From an uncultured Litorilinea sp. (GTDB lineage Bacteria; Chloroflexota; Anaerolineae; Caldilineales; Caldilineaceae), in the NCBI GenBank assembly GCA_946885925.1, contig CAMPHP010000007.1, forward strand, positions 1 through 16,042: a stretch of DNA of 16,042 nucleotides, in the 5' to 3' direction. Below, one piece after another: positions 5,632 to 12,426 of this stretch. The notes below the pieces were generated by a model, which saw nothing but the letters and a program-made list of their open reading frames with translations, did not search any database and had not been told where the DNA came from. The position numbers and the translations under genes are program-made. Each line of letters begins with the position of its first letter. Positions within the stretch are counted from its first letter, which is position 1.

Positions 5632-8204
5632 TCTTTCCCCTCTCAACCCTGGAACGCCGCGGATTGATCGCGGCGGGGGTGCTGGGGGTTGTTGCCCATG
5701 CACTACTCTTCTTCTCTAGCTTCTTCTCTGGTTGGCCTACCGTTGCCGGAGTCCTGATCCTTGGCATCCTCCTCCCTGGACTGTTGGCCGCGGCATGGTG
5801 GTTGCGCCGTATGCTGCCCACTCCGCTAGAGTTTGCTCTCTATGCTCTGGGGCTAGGCTACACCCTCTATGTCTTGATCCTGCTTGGCCTCTCCGTCTTG
5901 CCTGGTGGTTTGGCTCCCTGGCAGGTTGTGGTGACAATGGATGTGCTTTGTCTGCTACTGGCGTTGGGCTGGTGGCGTGCGTGGCGGCTGCCGCTAGCAA
6001 CCGCCGACTGGCAACCACCCGATCTCACCTGGGATCGCTGGGCCATCGCCGGGCTTGCCAGCGTCTTACTCATTGGCGCGTTCTTGCGTTTGCCAGACTT
6101 GGGCTATTCCGAATTTCTCTATGACGAGATCCGCGTGGTGCATCGCGCCGCCGAAATCATCCAGGGCTACTCCCCGGCGCTGATCCTCCACCGCAAGGGG
6201 CCAACAGAGATCCTTATTCCCACGGGGATCTACGCCATACAACAAGGCATTACCGAAGCCCATGCGCGTTTCCCCTTTGCCCTGGCAAACTTGGCAGGGT
6301 TGGCGGCGATCTACTTGCTCGGCTGGCGCATGTTTGGCAGAGTGGCAGGCTGGAGCGCGGCAATGCTGCTGGCGGTAGACGGCTTCTTTATCGGTTTCTC
6401 CCGCTTCACCCAATATCAAAGCATCATCTTTCTGATGACCGTGCTGATTGTACTGGCACTCCACCGTCAGGCACGCAGCAACCGTGTGCAGCCCGCTTAT
6501 TTGTGGATCGCCGGACTCTGCTTTGTGACAGGCATGTATGCTCATTATGAAGCACTCTGGGCAGTCATCCCTGGGCTTTACTTTTTATGGGTCTATGGCG
6601 CACGCACAAAGGATTGGCGCGGGTTGCTGCGTGCCGCAATCGGACCAGTCTTTGTCACCAGCGCGTTGCTGCTCGCCTTTTACGTGCCCTTCCTGCTCGA
6701 TACACGTTGGCAATCTACTGCCAACAATATCTTTGGCAAGCGCATTGGCGGCGATTTTCCCTATAACAATCTACGCGATTTCTTTGACCGCGCCACCATC
6801 TACGATTCCGCCTATCAGATTCTCTTTATGATTGGTGGTGCGCTGCTGGCCCAAGCCCTTATTCTGCGCCAAGGTTGGCCGCGCTGGGCGGCATGGACAG
6901 CCAGTGCATTGACAGCGGCGGGGTTGGCGCTCACCTTCTTCGTCCGTCCTGATTGGCTGCGTGTGGGGGAAGCGGATTACACCTGGCTCTTCTTCACACT
7001 GGCAGTAGCCATTGTCGTCGTCACGCCGCGCATCCGTCACGAGGAGCGCGCCACCTGGCTCTGGTTTGGCGTGCCCATGATCGTTTCCCTCTTTGTGGTT
7101 GCGGAACCCAACACCCATGTCTATGGCTTTTTCTTGGGTTGGGTCTTGGTGGTGGGTGCTGCGCTCGAACAGTGCTGGGAGGCTCTGCGCGCAGCCATCG
7201 GATTGATCCCAGCGCGCCGATTGGCGCTTGCGGTTGCAGCCGTTGTCGTCGCCATCTTTGCCAACTACACCTTTTGGTTCTTTACCTATACCGATGTGGA
7301 GATTCTGCGTACGTGGCGGGAAAACCGGCTTTGGGGCTACTGGACGCCCTATGAGTTGCCTAGCCGCGATTCCATCTATGGCTTTCCCTATAAGAATGGC
7401 TGGAAGGTCATTGGCGCGCTCTATGCCGATGGCACGCTGGATGCACCCTTTGACGCCAACGAGGCGGGACGCATTGCCGACTGGTATAGCCGCGGCCCCT
7501 ATGTCTGCCCACCCGAAGCTGAATATTATGTGCTGCCCACCAAACTCCAGCCCAATGAGCAAAACGAAGTGACAGAGAAATTAGGCGAATTGGCCGCTTT
7601 GGGTTATCAAGAATGGGGCTATGTAACGGTCAACAACGATCCGCGGCTGCGTATCTTTACCAGCCGTCCAGTGGATGGCCCACCGCGCGCCTTTGATGAA
7701 GCCCATTACGCGCCCATCTTCGATGCCACACTGACCTCCCCCTATTTCATCAAGGCAGGCCCGGCACTGCTCACGCAGCCAGCCACACCAATCAATTATC
7801 GCCTGGGCGAGCACACCTGGCTAAAGGGCTATACCTTGCCCCAAACCAAAGCCGCACCAGGAGACAAACTACCCTTGGAGTTATATTGGGAAGTGACGCA
7901 GTATAGCGATAGCGAAGACAAAACCTTTGTGCAGATCATCAATCTTGATACCCTCCATAAAGCAGCCCAACGCGATAGCGAACCCGGCTGTGGCAAATAT
8001 GCCATTGACGATTGGCGCGCGGGCGATCTCAATTTCGACCCCTATACGCTCACGATTGCGCCAGACACACCCCCTGGCAGCTATACCGTCCTGGTTGGCA
8101 TCTATGACGAGGAGACCCAAGAACGCTATCCAGTCTTTGCCGCCGATGGCGCGCACGTGGGTGATTTTGTCCCTTTGACTACGATTGAGATACGCAATCC
8201 ATGA
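5628..8204 (+). CDS. Long GT-C glycosyltransferase, paralogue 2 of 4
   Basis: This 858-aa paralogue aligns with the upstream 856-aa protein with no visible gap from residue 1 to about 850. For example, 38 of 50 residues are identical by eye at 581-630. It has the same parts: a four-segment N-terminal block with LLPGLLAAAWWLRR and LGLGYTLY; the loop GYSEFLYDEIR (Asp166-Glu167); HRKGPTEIL (188-196); LLAVDGFFIGF; DFPYNNLRDFFDR; and EPNTHVYGFF (493-502). The outside C-terminal part has YGFPYKNGWKVIGALYADG, Cys627 in YVCPPEAEYY, Cys788 in SEPGCGKY and a closing β-domain with SYTVLVGIYDEETQERYP. The likely role is polyprenyl-phosphate-sugar-dependent glycosyl transfer at the outer face of the membrane. 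The pair with the upstream gene looks like the most recent duplication in the cluster, yet every presumed catalytic motif is kept, so both are probably active. The gene has 4-bp overlaps on both sides. Confidence 0.87.
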   Translation: MIFPLSTLERRGLIAAGVLGVVAHALLFFSSFFSGWPTVAGVLILGILLPGLLAAAWWLRRMLPTPLEFALYALGLGYTLYVLILLGLSVLPGGLAPWQVVVTMDVLCLLLALGWWRAWRLPLATADWQPPDLTWDRWAIAGLASVLLIGAFLRLPDLGYSEFLYDEIRVVHRAAEIIQGYSPALILHRKGPTEILIPTGIYAIQQGITEAHARFPFALANLAGLAAIYLLGWRMFGRVAGWSAAMLLAVDGFFIGFSRFTQYQSIIFLMTVLIVLALHRQARSNRVQPAYLWIAGLCFVTGMYAHYEALWAVIPGLYFLWVYGARTKDWRGLLRAAIGPVFVTSALLLAFYVPFLLDTRWQSTANNIFGKRIGGDFPYNNLRDFFDRATIYDSAYQILFMIGGALLAQALILRQGWPRWAAWTASALTAAGLALTFFVRPDWLRVGEADYTWLFFTLAVAIVVVTPRIRHEERATWLWFGVPMIVSLFVVAEPNTHVYGFFLGWVLVVGAALEQCWEALRAAIGLIPARRLALAVAAVVVAIFANYTFWFFTYTDVEILRTWRENRLWGYWTPYELPSRDSIYGFPYKNGWKVIGALYADGTLDAPFDANEAGRIADWYSRGPYVCPPEAEYYVLPTKLQPNEQNEVTEKLGELAALGYQEWGYVTVNNDPRLRIFTSRPVDGPPRAFDEAHYAPIFDATLTSPYFIKAGPALLTQPATPINYRLGEHTWLKGYTLPQTKAAPGDKLPLELYWEVTQYSDSEDKTFVQIINLDTLHKAAQRDSEPGCGKYAIDDWRAGDLNFDPYTLTIAPDTPPGSYTVLVGIYDEETQERYPVFAADGAHVGDFVPLTTIEIRNP

Positions 8205-10783
8205 CTTCCTTGACGGCATCCTTTGTAGATCAGCGAACGTTGATTCGTATCGGCCTTCTTCTCGTCGCTGGCAACCTGCTGACACTCTTTACTGGATGGA
8301 GTGATGTAGCAGGGGTGTTAATCCTGGGCGTCTTCCTCCCAGGCATATTGGCAGCCGCGTGGCTCTTGCATCGCGCCTTTCCCCCGAGGGCAGAGTTCAT
8401 TGCCTATAGCCTGGGGCTGGGCTTGCTGCTCTATGTGCTCACGCTATTGGGGGTCGTGGTCTTACCCGGACAGTTGCAGGGGTGGCAGGTGCTTTTGGCA
8501 TTCAACCTGCTCTCTGGCTTGTTGGCAATTGGCTGGTGGCGCGCCCAACGCCTGCCCGCTATCACCCTTACAGATACCCCGCTGGATCGCTGGGCCTTGG
8601 TGGGGTTGGTGAGCGTGCTGGTGGTGGCGGCGCTCTTACGGCTGCCCAACTTGGGCTATTCCGATTTTCAAGGCGACGAGGCGCGCGCCATGTTGCGCGC
8701 TGCCGAGGTGATCCAGGGTTATCCCAGCGCACTGGTCATCCACAAAAAAGGGCCAGCGGAGATCCTCTTGCCCACGGGCATCTATGCCGTACAGGGTATG
8801 ATCACCGAGGCGCAGGCGCGCTTTCCCTTCACTCTGGCGGGAATGGTGGGAATTCTCGCCATCTACCTGTTGGGGTGGCGCATGTTTGGCGCGGTAGCAG
8901 GGTGGATTGCCGCCATGCTGTTGGCGGTGGATGGCTATTTCATCGGCTTTGCGCGCATTGTCCAATATCAAAGCGTTGTCTTTTGTATGAGTGTGCTGGT
9001 GGTGCTGGCGATCTATCGTCAGGCGCGCTCCGACCGGCCCATGCCTGCCTACTTGCTGCTGGCAGGGCTTTGCTTTGTGGGCAGCCTCTATGCCCATTAT
9101 GAGGCGTTGTGGGTGCTCATCCCCGGTCTCTATCTGCTCTATGTCTATGTGCAGCGCACAGAGAATTGGCGCGGGCTGCTGCGTGCGCTGAGTATGCCAG
9201 TGGTGGTTACGCTGGGCTTGCTGCTGCTTTTCTATGTGCCCTTCCTGCTCGATGCGCGTTGGGATCAAACAGCACGCGATGTGTTTGGCAATCGCATCGG
9301 TAACGATTTCCCCTACAACAATCTGCGCGACTTCTTTGAGCGCACCACCATCTATGATTCCGCCTACCAAGCGATCTTCATGATCATTGCCGCACTACTG
9401 GCCCAAGCCATTGTACTGCGCCAGGCTTGGCCGCGGCTTGTGGTGTGGGGCGTGGTCGCCCTGACTGCGGGAGGATTGGCGTTTACCTTTTTCACCCGTC
9501 CCGACTGGCTGCGAATTGGGGGTATGGATCATACGTGGATCTTCTTTGCCTTGGCGATTGGGGTTGTTGTCGCATCACCCCGCATCCGCGCTGAAGACCG
9601 CGCCGTCTGGCTCTGGTTTGGTGTGCCAATGGTGCTCTCGATCTTCTTTGTCTCCAAACCCAACAGTCATGTCTATGGCTTCTTTATGGGCTGGGCGCTC
9701 GTCATAGGTTCAGCATCCGAAACAATCTGGCAAGGGTTACAGACACAAATAGGCTTGCCCCGCGCGCGCCTGGTGGCATTGCCCGCCGCGTTGATCCTTC
9801 TTACCATCTTCGCCAACTATGCCTTTCGCTTCTTTACCTATACGGGTGTGGAAGTGCTGCGTACCTGGACGCAGAACCGGCCTTGGGGCTATTGGACGCC
9901 CTATACGCTACCCACGCGCGGGTCGCTCTTTGGCTTGCCCTATAAAAATGGCTGGAAGGTGGTTGGCGCGCTCTATGCTGATGGCACATTGGATGCGCCC
10001 TTTACTTCCAACGAGACCAGTCGAGTAGGCGACTGGTACAGCCGCGGTCTTCATTTTTGCCCGCCCGATGCTCAATACTATATGCTGCCCACCACGCTCC
10101 AACCGGACGAGGCCCTGGAAGACCCGGCGCGGTTGCAAGAATTAGAGGCCAATGGATTTCGCCAGTGGGGTGTGGTAACGGTGAAGGGAGATCCACGACT
10201 GCGTATCTTTACAAGAGAGCCAGGAGACGAACCCGTGCGCGTCTTTGAGGAGAGCGATTATGCGCGCCACTTTGATATCATGTTGACTTCGCCTTTCTTC
10301 CTCAAGACTGGCCCCGCTCTACTAAGCCAGCCTGCCACGCCTGTCGCCTATCGCCTGGGCGAGCACATGTGGCTCAAGGGCTACACACTGCCACGCACCC
10401 AGGTCGAAGCGGGCGAGCAGTTGCAATTGCAGCTTTTTTGGGAGATGGCCCAGGCACAGGACATTGAAGACAAGGTTTTTATCCAACTGATTGATCTAAA
10501 CACGCTTGTCAAAGTAGCCCAGCGCGATAGTGAACCAGGCTGCTCGGTCTATTCGATGGACGAATGGCGCGCCAACGAACTCAACCTTGACCCCTACACA
10601 CTGACCATTGCGCCTGACGCCCCTCTAGGCAGCTATACATTGTTGGTAGGTGCATACAACGCCGAGAGCCAAGAACGTTTCCCAGTCTTCAATACTGATG
10701 GCTCCCCAATCGGCGATGCCATTCCCCTGACGACAATTGAAGTGGTTGAGGCGGTCGAGGGAGTCGAGGTGGCTGCGCCATGA
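8201..10783 (+). CDS. Long GT-C glycosyltransferase, paralogue 3 of 4
   Basis: This 860-aa paralogue matches the two before it apart from a net seven-residue shortening ahead of the catalytic loop. From the loop on, landmark residues keep a constant offset of seven. Landmarks: FLPGILAAAWLLHR in the N-terminal block; GYSDFQGDEAR with Asp159-Glu160; HKKGPAEIL; LLAVDGYFIGF; NDFPYNNLRDFFER; KPNSHVYGFF; and GLPYKNGWKVVGALYADG. The two conserved cysteines are Cys620 (HFCPPDAQYY) and Cys781 (SEPGCSVY). The β-domain ends SYTLLVGAYNAESQERFP. It then carries a valine/glutamate-rich tail (TTIEVVEAVEGVEVAAP), about nine residues longer than in paralogue 2. That tail holds the ribosome site for the next gene. 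The start is ATG 8201 in an ATGA overlap; the upstream GAGA is a weak ribosome site, so coupling is probably important. Function is inferred as for the other paralogues; donor and acceptor are unknown. Confidence 0.87.
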   Translation: MTSLTASFVDQRTLIRIGLLLVAGNLLTLFTGWSDVAGVLILGVFLPGILAAAWLLHRAFPPRAEFIAYSLGLGLLLYVLTLLGVVVLPGQLQGWQVLLAFNLLSGLLAIGWWRAQRLPAITLTDTPLDRWALVGLVSVLVVAALLRLPNLGYSDFQGDEARAMLRAAEVIQGYPSALVIHKKGPAEILLPTGIYAVQGMITEAQARFPFTLAGMVGILAIYLLGWRMFGAVAGWIAAMLLAVDGYFIGFARIVQYQSVVFCMSVLVVLAIYRQARSDRPMPAYLLLAGLCFVGSLYAHYEALWVLIPGLYLLYVYVQRTENWRGLLRALSMPVVVTLGLLLLFYVPFLLDARWDQTARDVFGNRIGNDFPYNNLRDFFERTTIYDSAYQAIFMIIAALLAQAIVLRQAWPRLVVWGVVALTAGGLAFTFFTRPDWLRIGGMDHTWIFFALAIGVVVASPRIRAEDRAVWLWFGVPMVLSIFFVSKPNSHVYGFFMGWALVIGSASETIWQGLQTQIGLPRARLVALPAALILLTIFANYAFRFFTYTGVEVLRTWTQNRPWGYWTPYTLPTRGSLFGLPYKNGWKVVGALYADGTLDAPFTSNETSRVGDWYSRGLHFCPPDAQYYMLPTTLQPDEALEDPARLQELEANGFRQWGVVTVKGDPRLRIFTREPGDEPVRVFEESDYARHFDIMLTSPFFLKTGPALLSQPATPVAYRLGEHMWLKGYTLPRTQVEAGEQLQLQLFWEMAQAQDIEDKVFIQLIDLNTLVKVAQRDSEPGCSVYSMDEWRANELNLDPYTLTIAPDAPLGSYTLLVGAYNAESQERFPVFNTDGSPIGDAIPLTTIEVVEAVEGVEVAAP
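10766..10771 (+). promoter_or_regulatory. Shine-Dalgarno site GAGGTG before the 532-aa glycosyltransferase
   Basis: GAGGTG lies eight bases before ATG 10780, within the Val/Glu-rich tail of the upstream protein. The spacing is ideal and confirms ATG 10780, which overlaps the upstream TGA (10781-10783). Confidence 0.6.
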
Positions 10784-12378
10784 GTGCTGCTCTGCACACC
10801 TCTACGGCAAGCGCGACCGTCTCGCGTCTGGGTCGCCGCGTGGCAGTTGCGGGTGTGGCCCTGGTGGCGTTTGTCTTGGCGCTAGGGCTTTTTTCCATGA
10901 CCGTCTTTAACCGTGCCCATAATGAACAGATGTATGTAGCCGCGGCCTATCTACTCAGCAAGGGGCAGCGTCTTTACAGCGACTTTGCCTTTGTACAGAT
11001 GCCTTACAGCGTGCTTAATTATGCGCTGGTCTATGTGCTGACGGGTGGTGGCTTCTTTCTGCTCAAAGCCAAGCTCATCAATTGGCTGTGGATGCTCTTG
11101 GGCGCATGGCTGCTCTTTGGACGTGCGCGGCGCGCTGCTCACGACACGTTACTGGCGTTGATCCTGCTCGTGCTTTACTTCGCCAACTACTATCTCTTGC
11201 GTGCCACCATCGAAGCCTCCAACTACGCCATGCCGCTGGCCCTGGCGCTGGTGGCTTATGTGGTTTGGCTGCGCGGCGTTGAAGGGCGCATGAAGTACCC
11301 CCTTGCCGCTTTCCTCGCCGGGATAGCGGTGGGTGGTGCGGTGGGCGCAAAACTCTACTATGTCACCTTAGCCCTACCCTTTGCACTGGCAGCGCTGCTC
11401 TACCCGCGCCATCTCACCCTGGGCAAGCGCATCGCACAAGGAATCCTGCCGCTGGCGCTGGGTGGCGTGATTGCCCTGCTGCCCGTTGGCTATTATGCCC
11501 TGCGCGATTGGGAGCTTTTCGCCTTTAACAACCTGGGCTATCACACCCTTAACGCGCAATGGCGCGAGCAAAATGGCTTTACCGATCTCTCGTTGGCCTA
11601 TAAATGGGATACAGCGCGCGACCTGATCGGCAACCCCAATTACCTGATCTTAGAGTTGTGGCTGGTGGCAGCGTTGCTCTTGGGCTGGTCGCACAAGCTT
11701 TCTCAAAACGAACGCATCCAACACACGCTGCCCGCACCCGGTCTCTTTCTCGCAGGCACAGCGGCGCTCGTCTCGACCCTGACTGCATTTACACCGGCCC
11801 CGCTTTTCCCTCAATATTTCGCCATGCCCATCCCTTTTCTGCTTTTGTGGATGGCTGAACTCTATGGCGGATTAGCGCAACAAGCGCGCTGGGTGCTGCT
11901 GCGGCTTGCCGCGGTCTGTGCTGTTGTAGGGATTCTCTTTGTGCTGCCCCGCCACACCCAATCGCTGACACGCTTGCTGCGCGGCGAAGCGTGGTCGGGT
12001 GTGGTTGCCATGCGCGAGGCAGAACAGATCCGCGGTGTGCTGCAAACCAGTGATACGGCAGTAATACCCCCGCTTGCCACGCTCTCACCCGTCTTGGCAT
12101 TGGAGGCTGGCATTCCCTTTTACCCCGAACTAGCGACTGGCTCCTTTCTGCTGCGCGTGGGTGATCTGCTCACGCCAGAGCAACGAGCGCGCTATATTGC
12201 CACCTCACCCAGTACGTTGGCTGCGCTCTTGGATGCCACACCTCCTGCCGCTATCCTGATTGGCGACGAGGGCGACGCCGAAATTCCCTTACGCCACTAT
12301 GCCGAACAACATGGCTATCGTCCCGCTGACTTGACGCTCACAAGCGGCGAACTCTGGCTTCGCGATGCGGGAGAGTGA
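10780..12378 (+). CDS. Short GT-C-type (family-39-like) membrane glycosyltransferase
   Basis: This 532-aa polytopic protein is not a close relative of the long paralogues on either side. One N-terminal helix (about 22-44) is followed by the loop FNRAHNEQMYVAAAYLLSKG, where Asn48-Glu49 occupies the place of the usual Asp-Glu pair. RLYSDFAFVQMPYSVLNYAL comes next, resembling the Y.D...Q.P motif of family-39 proteins. About eight more hydrophobic segments reach residue 390, including a Gly/Ala-rich one (176-206) and PAPLFPQYFAMPIPFLL (339-355). The tail (about 400-532) looks soluble and lacks the β-domain found in the neighbours. The family and position suggest polyprenyl-phosphate-sugar-dependent transfer outside the membrane. 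The Asn-for-Asp change makes activity less certain, or implies a different subfamily. Upstream overlap is ATGA with a good ribosome site; downstream there is a 48-bp spacer to ATG 12427. Confidence 0.8.
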   Translation: MSAALHTSTASATVSRLGRRVAVAGVALVAFVLALGLFSMTVFNRAHNEQMYVAAAYLLSKGQRLYSDFAFVQMPYSVLNYALVYVLTGGGFFLLKAKLINWLWMLLGAWLLFGRARRAAHDTLLALILLVLYFANYYLLRATIEASNYAMPLALALVAYVVWLRGVEGRMKYPLAAFLAGIAVGGAVGAKLYYVTLALPFALAALLYPRHLTLGKRIAQGILPLALGGVIALLPVGYYALRDWELFAFNNLGYHTLNAQWREQNGFTDLSLAYKWDTARDLIGNPNYLILELWLVAALLLGWSHKLSQNERIQHTLPAPGLFLAGTAALVSTLTAFTPAPLFPQYFAMPIPFLLLWMAELYGGLAQQARWVLLRLAAVCAVVGILFVLPRHTQSLTRLLRGEAWSGVVAMREAEQIRGVLQTSDTAVIPPLATLSPVLALEAGIPFYPELATGSFLLRVGDLLTPEQRARYIATSPSTLAALLDATPPAAILIGDEGDAEIPLRHYAEQHGYRPADLTLTSGELWLRDAGE

Positions 12379-12426
12379 TATACTGGACGATTGTTCTATA
12401 GCAATCAAAGTAGCTCGCAGAATTCT
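12379..12426 (+). other. Longest spacer in the operon, with a small hairpin
   Basis: This 48-bp spacer separates the 532-aa gene from the preferred start of the next long paralogue. An inverted repeat, GATTGTT (12389-12395) and AGCAATC (12400-12406), can form a seven-base-pair stem (one G-U pair) with a four-base CTAT loop. There is no T-run after it, so it is not a typical terminator. TATACT (12379-12384) resembles a -10 box, but no -35 element lies at the right distance. No Shine-Dalgarno sequence is obvious before ATG 12427. Confidence 0.45.

Noticed and set aside
6771..7562. 263-codon minus-strand frame, with similar ones at 8636-9370 and 6066-6545
   Set aside because: The similar minus-strand frames look alike only because the plus-strand genes are paralogues. 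None shows a recognisable domain or a sensible start.
8482..9102. 206-codon plus-strand frame inside paralogue 3
   Set aside because: It is out of frame with a gene whose translation is fully conserved with its paralogues; the shifted translation is Arg/Gly/His-rich without domains.
3061..10783. Long repeats as a mobile element or composite transposon
   Set aside because: The repeated units are whole paralogous genes with diverged sequence. There is no transposase, no terminal inverted repeat and no target duplication.
12379..12384. TATACT as a -10 promoter element
   Set aside because: No TTGACA-like box lies 16-18 bases upstream; the TTGACG at 12331 is about 40 bases away.
12391..12393. 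TTG as the start of paralogue 4
   Set aside because: It would add 12 polar residues not found in the other paralogues, lies in a predicted hairpin and has only a weak GGA upstream. ATG 12427 fits the family length better, though TTG cannot be excluded.
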